64,000 nt of DNA from Neomegalonema perideroedes DSM 15528 (GTDB lineage: Bacteria; Pseudomonadota; Alphaproteobacteria; Rhodobacterales; Rhodobacteraceae), in the NCBI RefSeq assembly GCF_000374145.1, contig NZ_KB893654.1, positions 454,221 through 518,220 on the forward strand. Direction: 5' to 3'. Made by a program: the position numbers and the translations under genes. This document shows positions 25,400 through 36,255 of this stretch, in pieces. A model generated the notes under the pieces. The model saw only the letters and a list, made by a program, of their open reading frames with translations, was not told the origin of the DNA and ran no database searches. Numbering within the stretch: the first letter of the stretch is position 1; each line of letters opens with the position of its first letter.

Positions 25400-26491
25400 G
25401 TGTCGATCCATATCGAGACCGCTGGTCGGCCCCGGACGCCCCTTCCGAAAGGGGCGGCCGTCCTCGTCGTCGCGCTGACGCTCTGCGGCCCGCTGGCGGC
25501 CCAGACGGCTTCTCCGCTCTTCGACGATCCCATGGAGGCTTTGCTGGAGGCCCCGCAGGAGTCGCCGCAGCCGGAGGCGGCGCGGCCGCTCTCCGCCGTT
25601 CCCTTCGAGCCCGCGCCCGAGCCGCGTTTCCAGAACCGTCCCGCCGCCGCTCCCGCGACGACGGCCGCGGTTCCGGTCGGCGCGCCTGCGGCCGCCGCCT
25701 CCGGGGCGACGCCCGCCGCCGGCTTGGGCTTCAGCGCCGAGCCGACCCGCATCGACGCCCAGAGCCTCGGGCGGGCGGGGGCGCGCGGCGACGAGATCGT
25801 GCAGAGCGCCGCCCAGCGCTGGGGCCTCTCCGCCGCGACGCTCTATATGCTGGGCGCGCTGCTCGGCCTGCTCGGGCTTTTGCTGCTCGCGCGGCTTCTG
25901 GGCTTCGGACAAAACCCGCCCAAGCCCGCCCCGAAGCGCCGCAAGCCGACGCGCCCCGCGCCGCGCGCCGCCGCCCGGGCGCCCGCCGACGACTGGGAGG
26001 AGGAGGCGCCCGAAGAGGCCCGCTTCGCCGTCGCCGCCCGCCGCGCGACGAAGGCCCGCCCCAGCGCGCCCGCCGCCGTCGTCCGGAGCCGCCCCGCCGC
26101 CGCGCCTGACGAGGATTGGGGCGAGGAATGGGCCGAAGCGCCCGCGCCCGCCCAAAGCGCCCGCGCCGCTTCCGCCCGCGCGCCCGCGCCGCGCCGGCCC
26201 AATCTCGACCGGCTCGCCGCCTCCATCCGCGACACCTGGCCCAAGGGCGCCGAACATCACGACGAACATCCGGACGGGGCCTCGCCCGCCCGCGCCGCCG
26301 CCGCGCGGGTGGCGCGCGAATTCGCCGCCGAAGAGCCGCCCCTCGCGCAGCCTGCGCGGGGCGCGGGGCGCCCCTCCCGGACCGCGCCGCGCGGCGGCGA
26401 CTTCCTCGACGCCCTCGAAGCGGCGGGAGAGGCCGGTTCGGGCGATCCCTCGGCGCTGGACCGCGTCCGCGCTCTGACCCGCGCCCGGTGA
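25400..26491 (+). CDS. Hypothetical secreted or membrane-anchored Pro/Ala/Arg-rich protein
   Basis: Protein of 363 residues starting at GTG 25400, eight bases after a strong AGGAGG. Residues 15-35 (LPKGAAVLVVALTLCGPLAAQ) form a signal peptide or anchor. A central transmembrane segment LYMLGALLGLLGLLLLARLLGF lies near residues 148-169. It is followed by a basic Pro/Ala/Arg-rich region and a C-terminal helix FLDALEAAGEAG. No family is recognised. The gene ends 4 bp before an ATG upstream of the next gene, so the two may be an operon. Any link to the graspetide cluster is positional only. Confidence 0.6.
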   Translation: MSIHIETAGRPRTPLPKGAAVLVVALTLCGPLAAQTASPLFDDPMEALLEAPQESPQPEAARPLSAVPFEPAPEPRFQNRPAAAPATTAAVPVGAPAAAASGATPAAGLGFSAEPTRIDAQSLGRAGARGDEIVQSAAQRWGLSAATLYMLGALLGLLGLLLLARLLGFGQNPPKPAPKRRKPTRPAPRAAARAPADDWEEEAPEEARFAVAARRATKARPSAPAAVVRSRPAAAPDEDWGEEWAEAPAPAQSARAASARAPAPRRPNLDRLAASIRDTWPKGAEHHDEHPDGASPARAAAARVAREFAAEEPPLAQPARGAGRPSRTAPRGGDFLDALEAAGEAGSGDPSALDRVRALTRAR

Positions 26492-26555
26492 CGCCATGGC
26501 CGCCATGACCGAAGACGCGCCCGAGGAGATCCGTCCGAGAGGAAAGGTTCATCCG

Positions 26556-28178
26556 ATGGCAAGACCCGCAGGGCAGGATGCGCCTGTGTCGAGGTTACGG
26601 AAAACGGGACGCTCCATGCGCGATCTCACGGAAAACATGCGGACTCCGGCGCTGCGGAGCTCCGGCCTGATCTTGGGCTGTCTGGCTTTGCTGGCGCTGG
26701 CTCTGGGCGCGGCGACGGGACAATGGCTCGGGGCGGCGGCCTTCGCGACGGCGGCGGCGGTTCTGGCGGCGAATTGGCCGGCCATGATGAGCTGGCTCGG
26801 ATTGAGTTCGGCCGAACACGGAGCCGAGGCTCTGCGCGAAGAAGTGGGGGCGGTGGGCAAGGTGGCGCATGACGCCGCCGAAGACCTCGCCCGCATGGAG
26901 GACATCCTTGAGGATCTCGTGAACGAGAACCGCCGCGCTCTGGCGGACAGCGCCTCCGCGGTGACTCAGATCAAGAACCGCCTTCAGGCCATAGATCCCG
27001 CCGAGAGCGGCGCCCATGGCCGCCTCAGCGCTCTGGAGGGGCGGCTGGAGGTTCTGGACGAGGCGCTCGCCGCCCTGCGCCAGAACGCGCCCGCGCCGCG
27101 CTTCTCCTCAGCGGAGTCCTATGAAGACGCGGACGCGCCTGCGCGGCCCTCGCGCGAGTCCGATCCGGCGACCGCCTTTCTGGCCGATGTGGCGAGCGCT
27201 TCGGCGCGTCGCCGCCGGGCCGAGCCCCAGCCGGAGCCCGCTCCCGCGCCGCCGCCGCGCTCCGCGCCTCAGGCGGGCGGAATCGCCGGAGGTCCGGGCG
27301 ACCTCGCCGAGAGCCTGCGCCACCGCGCCCGCGAAGTTCAGCAGGCGCGTCAGAGCGCCGCCGTCCAATCCCGGGCTCCGGCTCCTCAGGCCGCTCCGCT
27401 TCCGGCGGGCGACGCCGAGGGGCTGGCCGGTCTGACGCCTCTGGCCTCTTTGGCCTCCATGGCGAACGGCGGCGCGGCGCCTCAGGCTCAGGCTCCGCAG
27501 GCCCGTCAGGCGCCGCAGGCTCAGGCGGAGCGCGGACAGGCTCCGAACGGCCGGGCGGCGCCCGGTCCCGGCGGGCCTCAGCCGCTCGCGCCCGGCCAGA
27601 GCGCGCCGATCTACGCTTTGGCGCCGCGCGTGATCGCGGGGCATGATCTGGGCGTGGCGGAGGAATCTTCGCTCGCCGAGCGTCTGGCTCTGGCGGCCGC
27701 CAAGGTCGCCGAGCTCGCGGCGGCGGGCGTGGAGGAGGGCGTGCATCTGCCGCTCCGCGCGGCCCATCTGACTCCCGGCGCGGCCGCCGAGATCGAGGCC
27801 GCCCTCGTGGCGAATCCCGAGCTGGGGCGGCGTCTGGTGATCTCCGCGCCGCTGGCCGATCTGGCCGAGGTGGCGGTGGAGCCCATCGACGCGCTGCGCG
27901 CCCATGGCGTGGCGCTGCGGGCGGACGTGGCCTCGCCGGAGGGCCTCAGCGCCGAAATCTTCTCGCGGCTGAAGGTCGAGCTGGCGGCGGCGCCCTCGCT
28001 GCTGGCTCTGGCCATGGCGCCGCACGCCATGCAGATGGGCATGGCGCTGATGGCCACCGAAGTCGGCGATCCGGTGATGTTGCAGGCGCTCTCCATCGCG
28101 GGGATTCCGCTGGTCTCCGGCCCGGCCACCGAGATTCTGGCGCAGGCCGGTCCGGCGCCCGCGCCGCAGCAGGGCTGA
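26556..28178 (+). CDS. Membrane protein with coiled coil and degenerate EAL domain (TipF-like)
   Basis: Protein of 540 residues from ATG 26556, chosen for the GAGAGGAAAGG site upstream; ATG 26496 is also in frame. Two adjacent hydrophobic segments (about residues 40-80) are followed by a helical coiled coil (95-170), a Pro/Gln-rich linker, and a C-terminal domain (about 375-530). The order of blocks in that domain (LPLRAAHLTPG, RRLVISAPLADLAE, ALRAHGVALRADVAS, IAGIPLVSGPATE) follows an EAL phosphodiesterase but lacks the catalytic Glu and Asp-Asp residues. The layout resembles TipF, a c-di-GMP-responsive polar protein of alphaproteobacteria. I judge it a non-catalytic EAL protein with moderate confidence. 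Confidence 0.55.
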   Translation: MARPAGQDAPVSRLRKTGRSMRDLTENMRTPALRSSGLILGCLALLALALGAATGQWLGAAAFATAAAVLAANWPAMMSWLGLSSAEHGAEALREEVGAVGKVAHDAAEDLARMEDILEDLVNENRRALADSASAVTQIKNRLQAIDPAESGAHGRLSALEGRLEVLDEALAALRQNAPAPRFSSAESYEDADAPARPSRESDPATAFLADVASASARRRRAEPQPEPAPAPPPRSAPQAGGIAGGPGDLAESLRHRAREVQQARQSAAVQSRAPAPQAAPLPAGDAEGLAGLTPLASLASMANGGAAPQAQAPQARQAPQAQAERGQAPNGRAAPGPGGPQPLAPGQSAPIYALAPRVIAGHDLGVAEESSLAERLALAAAKVAELAAAGVEEGVHLPLRAAHLTPGAAAEIEAALVANPELGRRLVISAPLADLAEVAVEPIDALRAHGVALRADVASPEGLSAEIFSRLKVELAAAPSLLALAMAPHAMQMGMALMATEVGDPVMLQALSIAGIPLVSGPATEILAQAGPAPAPQQG

Positions 28179-28287
28179 CCCTGCGGGCGACGAGATCGGA
28201 CGCGAAGGACTTGGCGAAGGCGGGGCCTCCGTGATAGGGCGGCCCCGCCTTCGCGTCTCCAGCTTCTCGCGTCAGAAAGACCCGCCG

Positions 28288-29145
28288 ATGACCCGCCTGA
28301 TCTCCCGGCTTTCGGAAATCCCGCCCGCGCCGCAGGCTTTGCTCTGCGATCTCTGGGGCGTGCTGCATGACGGCTTGCGGGTTTTCCCCGCCGCCGCCGA
28401 GGCGCTCGTCTCCTATCGGGCGCGGGGCGGCAAGGTTCTGCTGCTGACCAACGCGCCGCGTCCCGCGCCGAGCGTCATCGCTCAGCTGGAGGCTCTAGGC
28501 GCGCCGCGCGAGGCCTATGACGGCGTGGTCTCCTCCGGGGACGCCACGCGGGCCGAGTTGGACTCCGGGCGCTGGGGACGGCGCGTGGTCTTCATCGGCG
28601 CGGAGAAGGACGAGCCCCTTCTGGAGGGCCTGCCTCTGGAGCGCGTCGCGCCGGAGGCGGCGGAGTCGGTTCTCTGCGCGGGCTTCGCGGACGACGCCTC
28701 CGAGACCGTCGCGGATTACGTCGAGCTTCTGACCCGCTGCCGGGCGCGGAATCTGCCGATGCTCTGCGCCAATCCCGATCTGCTGATTCATCGCGGCGGG
28801 CGCGAAGTCCCCTGCGCGGGGGCTCTGGCCGATTGGTATGCGCGGGAGGGCGGAGAGGTCGTCTTCACGGGCAAGCCGCATCGCCCGATCTATGATCTGG
28901 CGCTGAAGCGGCTCGGGGAGATTCTGGGGGAGGCGCCGGATCCTGCGCGGATTCTGGCGGTGGGCGACGGCCCGGCCACGGATGTTCTCGGGGCGGCTCA
29001 GGCGGGGATTCCGGCGCTTTTCGTGACGGGCGGAATCGCCGTTCAGGAGACCATGCGGGACGGGGAAATCCGGCCGGACCTGCTGGAGGCTTTTCTCAAG
29101 CGCCATGATCTGGCTCCGGCCTTCGCTATGGCGCATCTGGCCTGA
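28288..29145 (+). CDS. HAD-superfamily class IIA hydrolase (TIGR01459 type)
   Basis: Protein of 285 residues from ATG 28288 (MTRLISRLSEIPPAP). It has the nucleophile motif CDLWGVLHDG (Asp21), LLTNAPRP as motif II, the class IIA cap, and GKPHRPIYDLAL with VGDGPATDVLGA as motif IV. This matches the alphaproteobacterial HAD-IIA family TIGR01459. It acts on a phosphorylated small molecule in the cytoplasm; the substrate is unknown. An in-frame ATG at 28231 lies in the non-coding gap and was not used. Confidence 0.9.
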   Translation: MTRLISRLSEIPPAPQALLCDLWGVLHDGLRVFPAAAEALVSYRARGGKVLLLTNAPRPAPSVIAQLEALGAPREAYDGVVSSGDATRAELDSGRWGRRVVFIGAEKDEPLLEGLPLERVAPEAAESVLCAGFADDASETVADYVELLTRCRARNLPMLCANPDLLIHRGGREVPCAGALADWYAREGGEVVFTGKPHRPIYDLALKRLGEILGEAPDPARILAVGDGPATDVLGAAQAGIPALFVTGGIAVQETMRDGEIRPDLLEAFLKRHDLAPAFAMAHLA

Positions 29146-29208
29146 GGACTTCCCCTCGCGCCGCCGGATGGGGCAGACTGGGCGCGCATAAAAACGAGGG
29201 AGGTCGTC

Positions 29209-29757
29209 ATGCTCATGCGCCGCGCCGAAAGCTTTCTGCTCATCGTCGATCTTCAGGGCAAGCTCATGCCCGCCATGCGGCGCGGCGCGGAGGCGCTGAA
29301 GACCAGCGGACGCCTGATCCGGGCGGCGCGGGCGCTCGGCGTTCCGGTGCGGGTCAGCGAGCATTGCGCCGAGCGCATCGGCCCGACCGAAGAGGGCTTG
29401 CGGGCCTTGCTCCGGCCTGAGGAGATTCTCAGGAAAACTCATTTCTCCCTCGCCGAGGAGCCGCAGGCTCTGGCGGATTTGCGGGCTTTGGGGCGGCCTC
29501 TGGCGGCGGTCACGGGCGCCGAGGCCCATGTCTGCGTGCTGCAAAGCGCGCTGGGGCTCAAGGCGGCGGGCTTCGCGCCGGTGGTGGTCGCCGATGCGGT
29601 GTCTTCTCGCTTCGAATCGGACGAGGCGGCGGGTCTGGCGCGTCTGGCGGCGGCGGGGGTTCCCGTCGTCACCAGCGAGATGGTCATGTTCGAATGGCTC
29701 GGCGAGGCGCAAGACCCCGCCTTCCGCGAGGTTCTGGCGCTGATCAAGGAGAGGTGA
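29209..29757 (+). CDS. Isochorismatase-family cysteine hydrolase
   Basis: Protein of 182 residues with the complete triad of the family: Asp14 (IVDLQGKL), Lys76 (LRKTHFS) and Cys109 (EAHVCVLQSA). The length fits a minimal cytosolic isochorismatase-like hydrolase (YcaC/nicotinamidase superfamily), which hydrolyses an amide or vinyl-ether bond. It starts at ATG 29209 after AGGGAGG. The stop is two bases from the end of the convergent uup gene, leaving essentially no space for a terminator. Confidence 0.9.
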   Translation: MLMRRAESFLLIVDLQGKLMPAMRRGAEALKTSGRLIRAARALGVPVRVSEHCAERIGPTEEGLRALLRPEEILRKTHFSLAEEPQALADLRALGRPLAAVTGAEAHVCVLQSALGLKAAGFAPVVVADAVSSRFESDEAAGLARLAAAGVPVVTSEMVMFEWLGEAQDPAFREVLALIKER

Positions 29758-29758
29758 T

Positions 29759-31615
29759 TCAGCCGCCTAATTCCTCTTTCAGGGCCTCCAGCTCCAGCCA
29801 TTCCTCTTCGGCGGCTTCGAGGGCGGCGCGGCGCTCGGTCAGGCCCGCCGTGGCCTTGGCGAAGGCGCCGGGGTCTTTGGCGTAGAGCGCCGGATTCCCC
29901 ATGAACTCCTCCAGCTTGACGATCTCGCGGGCGAGCTTCTCCATTTCGCCGGGCAGAAGCTCCAGCCGCCGCGTCTGGGCGTAGTTCAGCTTCCTGGTCG
30001 CCGGAGCCGCAGCCGGAGCGGGGGCCGCGGCGGGTTTGAATCCCGCCTTGGAGCCCGCTTTCTGGAGGGTCCGCGCGGCGGGCTTGTCCGCCTCCGCCGA
30101 GGCCGCGATTCCGCCGCCTTGGGCGAGCATGTCGGTCCAGCCTCCGGCGTATTCGGTCGCGCCGCCCGCGCCGTCCAGCCAGACGACCGAGGTCGCCACG
30201 GCGTCGAGGAAGGCGCGGTCATGGCTGACCAGCAGCACCGAGCCCTCATAATCGGCGAGCAGCTCCTGAAGCAGATCCAGCGTCTCCAGATCGAGGTCGT
30301 TGGTCGGCTCGTCGAGGATCAGCAGATTGGATTCCCGCGCCATGATCGCCGCCAGCAGCAGCCGCGCGCGCTCGCCGCCCGAGAGCGCCCCCACCGGACC
30401 CCGCGCCTGACGCTCGTCGAAGAGGAACTCCTTGAGATAGCCGACCACATGGCGGGGCGTCCCGCGCACGAGGATCTGATCGTTCGAGCCTTTGGCGCCG
30501 AGCAGGGGATCTCCGGTCAGAGTCTCCCAGAGCGAGATCGTCGGATCCAGCGTGCGGTCCTGATCCAGCCGCGCCGCGACGATGTTCGTGCCGAGTTTGA
30601 TCTTGCCCGAATCCGGCGCGAGTTCGCCGGTGAGCGTCTTCAGCAGGGTGGTCTTGCCCGCGCCGTTGGGTCCGGCGAAGGCGACGCGGTCGCCGCGCTG
30701 GATGATGGCGGAGAACTCGCGGATCAGAACCCGCTCGCCGAAGCTTTTCGAAATCTCCTCAGCCTCGACGAGCTTCTTGCCCGAGATCGGCCCGGCCTCC
30801 AGAGCCATGGCGGCGGGGCCTTTGCGCAGGACCTGCGCGCGCCTTTCGCCGCGCAGCTCCTGAAGCCGCCGCAGACGCCCCTGATTGCGTTTGCGCCGCG
30901 CCGAAATGCCCTCGACGGCCCAGCGGCCTTCGGCCTTGAGGAAGCGGTCGAGCTTATGGCGGCTCTGATCCTCCTCCTCCCAAGTCTTGTCGCGCCAAGC
31001 CTCGAATTCGGCGAATCCGCGCTCCTGACGGCGCATGACGCCCCGGTCCAGCCACAGCGTCGCGCGCGTGAGCTTCTCCAGAAAGGCGCGGTCGTGGCTG
31101 ATGAGGGCGTAGCCGGTGCGGGTGGCTGAAAGCTCCGACTCCAGCCAGGAGATCGCCGAAATGTCGAGGTGATTCGTCGGCTCGTCGAGGAGCATGAAGT
31201 CCGGCTCTCCGGCGATCATCCGCGCGAGGGCGGCGCGGCGCTTTTCGCCGCCCGAGGCGCCGGAGGTCTCGCGGGCGCCGTCGATGCGCAGGCCCTCCAT
31301 GGCGGCCTCGGCCTTGTAGCTTTCCTCTTCGGGCAGATCCGCCGCGACATAAGCGCCGAGGGTCTCGAAGCCCGAGAAATCCGGGGCCTGCGGCAGATAG
31401 GCGATCTTCGCGCCCGGCTGGACGAAGCGCGTCCCCGAATCGGGCAGGACCAATCCCGCCGCGATCTTCATCAGCGTGGATTTCCCCGAGCCGTTGCGCC
31501 CGACGAGGCAAAGGCGGTCTCCCGGCCCCGCCGAGAGCGAGACCCCTTCGAAAAGCGGCGCTCCGCCGAAGGTGAGCGAGATGTCCGAGAGCGTGAGCAG
31601 GGGCGAGGGCGCCAT
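29759..31615 (-). CDS. uup: ABC-F ATPase Uup
   Basis: Soluble ABC-F protein of 618 residues with two ATPase cassettes: Walker A GRNGSGKST and GPNGAGKTT, signature SGGEKRR and SGGERAR, Walker B FMLLDEPTNHLD and LLILDEPTNDLD. The inter-domain linker includes EGISARRKRNQGRLRRL, which is characteristic of Uup. A C-terminal coiled coil (about residues 555-618) after an Ala/Pro-rich hinge also fits Uup, a DNA- and ribosome-associated factor. No membrane segments are present. It is transcribed divergently from dnaK. Confidence 0.93.
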   Translation of the reverse strand: MAPSPLLTLSDISLTFGGAPLFEGVSLSAGPGDRLCLVGRNGSGKSTLMKIAAGLVLPDSGTRFVQPGAKIAYLPQAPDFSGFETLGAYVAADLPEEESYKAEAAMEGLRIDGARETSGASGGEKRRAALARMIAGEPDFMLLDEPTNHLDISAISWLESELSATRTGYALISHDRAFLEKLTRATLWLDRGVMRRQERGFAEFEAWRDKTWEEEDQSRHKLDRFLKAEGRWAVEGISARRKRNQGRLRRLQELRGERRAQVLRKGPAAMALEAGPISGKKLVEAEEISKSFGERVLIREFSAIIQRGDRVAFAGPNGAGKTTLLKTLTGELAPDSGKIKLGTNIVAARLDQDRTLDPTISLWETLTGDPLLGAKGSNDQILVRGTPRHVVGYLKEFLFDERQARGPVGALSGGERARLLLAAIMARESNLLILDEPTNDLDLETLDLLQELLADYEGSVLLVSHDRAFLDAVATSVVWLDGAGGATEYAGGWTDMLAQGGGIAASAEADKPAARTLQKAGSKAGFKPAAAPAPAAAPATRKLNYAQTRRLELLPGEMEKLAREIVKLEEFMGNPALYAKDPGAFAKATAGLTERRAALEAAEEEWLELEALKEELGG

Positions 31616-31777
31616 GAGGGACTCCAGCCTCCGGAGAGGCTCTAGACGAAGGGCGGAGGTTCGGAGCGCCTTACCTAAAGCCCCGCGCCGCGCAAGGGAA
31701 GGGGGGCAGGCCTGGCGGGAGTTCTCTTCAGACGCGCAAGGCCCGCTCCGAAGGCCCCGTAAATTGCGCGAGGCTTT

Positions 31778-31806
31778 CTTGCGGCGCCGCGCGGACCTTC
31801 TTATAT
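31778..31806 (+). promoter_or_regulatory. Heat-shock (RpoH-type) promoter of dnaK
   Basis: CTTGCG at 31778-31783, a 16-bp spacer, and CTTATAT at 31800-31806 match the alphaproteobacterial sigma32 pattern. It lies about 120 bp upstream of the dnaK start in the 311-bp gap (31616-31926) between uup and dnaK. Nothing else is evident in that gap apart from GC-rich sequence. Confidence 0.65.
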
Positions 31807-31926
31807 AGCCGCTAAAGCCGCTCCGGCCGAGATTTCGGCGGAGGGCTCGAATCCGCCGGAACCATCTTCAGGGAAGCGGGCGAAAGGCTGCACGCTTTCG
31901 TCCACGACGCCAGCACGAGGAACGAC

Positions 31927-33801
<1,875 letters not shown>

Positions 33802-33835
33802 GCCGCGTGATCGGCGTTCGCCGCGAGCCTCCGAG

Positions 33836-33871
33836 CCGCGCCCTGAAGGCGAAGCAGCCTTTGGGGCGCGG
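33836..33871 (+). terminator. Hairpin between dnaK and dnaJ
   Basis: CCGCGCCC at 33836 pairs with GGGCGCGG ending at 33871, extended inward by a further imperfect 6-7 bp (GAAGGC/GCCTTT). No T tract follows. It could reduce read-through or stabilise dnaK mRNA after processing, consistent with the usual excess of DnaK over DnaJ. Confidence 0.45.
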
Positions 33872-33912
33872 ACGCGCTCCGCCCCCGTCAGCCGCCGCGC
33901 CATGGGACGATG

Positions 33913-35079
33913 ATGGCTAAACGTGATTTTTACGACGTGCTCGGCGTGAGCCGCGACGCCTCCGACGAGGAGATCAAGCGCGCTTTCCGCCAGCGCGCCA
34001 AGGAGTTCCATCCCGACGCCAACCGCGACAATCCTGACGCCGAGCGCCGATTCAAAGAAGCCAGCGAGGCCTACGACGCCTTGAAGGATCCTCAGAAGCG
34101 CGCCGTCTACGACCGCTTCGGCCATGAGGGCATGCAGGCGGGCATGGGCGGCGGAGGCGCAGGAGGAGGCTTCGGCGGATTCGGCGCGACCGATTTCGCC
34201 TCCGCCTTCTCCGACGTCTTCGACGACCTCTTCGGCGAGGGCCGCGGCCGAGGCGGCGGCGGGATGGGCGGATTCGGGGGCGGCTTCGCCCGCGCCCGGG
34301 GCGGCGACCAGACCGCCAAGCTCAGCCTGACCCTCGAAGAGGCCTATGCGGGCGTCACGAAGGATCTGCGGGTGGCGACTCTGACCGTCTGCGAGCTGTG
34401 CCACGGCACGGGCGGAGAGGGCGGAAGCGCGCCTGTGGCCTGTCCCACCTGCAAGGGCTCGGGGCGGGTGCGGGCGCAGCAGGGCTTCTTCACCATCGAG
34501 CGCCCTTGTCCCGCCTGCGGCGGGCGCGGCCAGACGATCAAGAACCCCTGCCACGGCTGCGGCGGACAAGGCCGCGTGCGCAAGGAGCGCGCCATCTCGG
34601 TGCAGGTGCCCAAGGGCGTCGAGGACGGCAACCGCATCCGGCTGACCGGAGAAGGCGATTCGGGCGGGCCTCAGGGAACGCCGGGCGATCTCTACATCTT
34701 CATCGCCATCGAGAAGCATCCGATCTTCCAGCGCGACGGCATGGACCTTTACTGCAAGGTGCCCATCTCCATGGTGGACGCCGCGCTCGGCTCCGAGGTC
34801 GAGGCGCCGACCATCGACGGCGCCATGGCCCGGGTCTCGATTCCGGCGGGCGCGCAAAACGAGCGGCGCTTCCGTCTGCGCGGCAAGGGCATGCCCACGC
34901 TGCGCGGCGAGCGGGTGGGGGACATGTACATCGAGCTTGAGGTCGAGACTCCGGTCAACCTCTCATCCCGACAAAGGGAGTTGCTGGAGGAGTTCCGCCG
35001 CGAAGGCCGCGACGGACGCAACAGCCCCTCGGCGGAAGGCTTCCTGAGCCGAATCCGGGAGCTGTGGAGAAAGAGCTGA
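33913..35079 (+). CDS. dnaJ: Chaperone DnaJ (Hsp40)
   Basis: DnaJ of 388 residues (ATG at 33910 also possible). It has a J-domain with the HPD motif (EFHPDANRD), a Gly/Phe-rich region (about residues 75-125), and four zinc-binding repeats CELCHGTG, CPTCKGSG, CPACGGRG and CHGCGGQG. The C-terminal substrate-binding domain has GVEDGNRIRLTGEGDSG. It stimulates the ATPase of DnaK and delivers clients to it. It is followed by a strong hairpin, so it probably ends the operon. Confidence 0.97.
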   Translation: MAKRDFYDVLGVSRDASDEEIKRAFRQRAKEFHPDANRDNPDAERRFKEASEAYDALKDPQKRAVYDRFGHEGMQAGMGGGGAGGGFGGFGATDFASAFSDVFDDLFGEGRGRGGGGMGGFGGGFARARGGDQTAKLSLTLEEAYAGVTKDLRVATLTVCELCHGTGGEGGSAPVACPTCKGSGRVRAQQGFFTIERPCPACGGRGQTIKNPCHGCGGQGRVRKERAISVQVPKGVEDGNRIRLTGEGDSGGPQGTPGDLYIFIAIEKHPIFQRDGMDLYCKVPISMVDAALGSEVEAPTIDGAMARVSIPAGAQNERRFRLRGKGMPTLRGERVGDMYIELEVETPVNLSSRQRELLEEFRREGRDGRNSPSAEGFLSRIRELWRKS

Positions 35080-35086
35080 GCGCGAC

Positions 35087-35120
35087 GCCCTCCGGAGCCG
35101 CGCAAGGGGCTCCGGAGGGC
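35087..35120 (+). terminator. Strong hairpin downstream of dnaJ
   Basis: Perfect 13-bp stem GCCCTCCGGAGCC / GGCTCCGGAGGGC with an 8-nt loop, starting 7 bp after the dnaJ stop. There is no T tract, but stability is very high. Likely transcript end. Confidence 0.6.
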
Positions 35121-35124
35121 GGGC

Positions 35125-35163
35125 GATTTCGGCGGATGATTTCGGGCGAATGATTTCGGCGGA
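35125..35163 (+). repeat. Three direct repeats of GATTTCGG, 13-14 bp apart
   Basis: GATTTCGG occurs at 35125, 35138 and 35152, each followed by a G/C-rich GCGGAT- or GCGAAT-like tail. The array sits between the dnaJ hairpin and the first small secreted-protein gene, where its promoter or operator would be expected. Confidence 0.5.
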
Positions 35164-35206
35164 CGACCCGGCCGGACCGGAAAAATTCAAAGGGAGGACG
35201 AAGCTC

Positions 35207-35734
35207 GTGCGGATGAACTTCGGAGCGGCCTTGCGGGCCGCGGCCCTCCTCGCTCCGCTTTGGGGCGCCCTCCCCGGAGCGGCGCAGGCCGAGGCGCAGG
35301 CGCCCGCCCCGACTCCCGCCCCTCTCGACGACCGGCCCAGCCTGAAGGTTCCGCCCGGCCTGACCGAGACGGAGCGCGGCGCCGTGCTCTCCTCCGGCCC
35401 TTGGCGCAGGCTGAACGCGGACGAGATCCGCGAGGCTCTGACCGGCAAGACCCTGCATTATCTGCTGCGCGGCCGCTCGCGCGGCGAGGAGAGCCATTCC
35501 GCGGATGGTCGGGCGGTCTGGCGCATGGAGGACGGCGTTTGCCTCAAGGGCGCCTGGGTCGCCAAAGGCGAGACGCTTTGCTATTTCTACGACGACGGCA
35601 GCAGCGGGTGCTGGGCGATGATCGAGGGCCCTTACGGCTATCGCCATCGCGCCCGCGGCGGCGGCATGCCCGACGTGGTCGTGCGCCGCGTCAGCGAGGA
35701 GGTTGTGACATGCGCGCCCGTTCCCACGTCCTGA
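35207..35734 (+). CDS. Hypothetical small secreted protein, first of a paralogous pair
   Basis: Protein of about 175 residues from GTG 35207, with AGGGAGG ten bases upstream; ATG 35213 is an alternative. The signal peptide is ALRAAALLAPLWGALPGAAQA. The mature part contains AVWRMEDGVCLKGAWVAKGETLCYFYDD, shortened here to its key features: a Trp/Cys pattern and LCYFYDD followed by a CW pair. The next gene repeats the order W-x-DG-x-C-x-KG-like, LFCFAYD and CW, so the two are distant paralogues. Function is unknown; a periplasmic disulfide-containing domain is likely. It overlaps the next gene by 25 bp. Confidence 0.6.
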   Translation: MRMNFGAALRAAALLAPLWGALPGAAQAEAQAPAPTPAPLDDRPSLKVPPGLTETERGAVLSSGPWRRLNADEIREALTGKTLHYLLRGRSRGEESHSADGRAVWRMEDGVCLKGAWVAKGETLCYFYDDGSSGCWAMIEGPYGYRHRARGGGMPDVVVRRVSEEVVTCAPVPTS

Positions 35735-36255
35735 TTTCCCGGCTCCCGATCTCCCGCGCTCCGGCCCGTCTTTTGGCGGCGGGCGTCCTCGCTTTCGCCG
35801 CCCCCGCCTTCGCTCAGGAGCCGGAGGAGGATCCGCGCGTCGAGGAGGCGCCTTATGAGGATGCGGTCGAAGCGCCGCCCTCGCCCTCGCCTGAGGAGGC
35901 GCTCGACAAGGCGGCCTTCATGGCGCGGGCCTCCGGCAAGGTGGTGGTCTATGCGGATCCCATGGGCCTGCCCTATGGCGAGGAGTATTTCGACCCCAAC
36001 GGGCGGGACGTGACTTGGCGCTATGTCGACGGCGGCTGTCAAAAAGCCTCATGGACGGCGCAGGGCTCGCTCTTCTGCTTCGCCTATGACGAACCCAGCT
36101 GCTGGCGGGTGCGCGGCGAGGAGGCCGAAGGCGAATGGACGGCCCATCTGGTCCGCTCCTCCTCGGGCGAAGCGGGGCAATGGGTGCGGATGGTCGGCTT
36201 TGAGGATCGGAGCCTGCAATGCGCCCCGGACTTCGTCGCCATGGCCGAGCCCTGA
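35710..36255 (+). CDS. Hypothetical small secreted protein, second of a paralogous pair
   Basis: Protein of 181 residues from ATG 35710, inside the end of the preceding gene. A signal peptide (APARLLAAGVLAFAAPAFAQ) is followed by an acidic Pro/Glu-rich linker. The C-terminal domain has TWRYVDGGCQKASW, LFCFAYDEPSCW and a final Cys near QCAP, the same Cys/Trp spacing as its neighbour. Function is unknown. The overlap and shared pattern suggest tandem duplication and coupled translation. Confidence 0.6.
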   Translation: MRARSHVLISRLPISRAPARLLAAGVLAFAAPAFAQEPEEDPRVEEAPYEDAVEAPPSPSPEEALDKAAFMARASGKVVVYADPMGLPYGEEYFDPNGRDVTWRYVDGGCQKASWTAQGSLFCFAYDEPSCWRVRGEEAEGEWTAHLVRSSSGEAGQWVRMVGFEDRSLQCAPDFVAMAEP

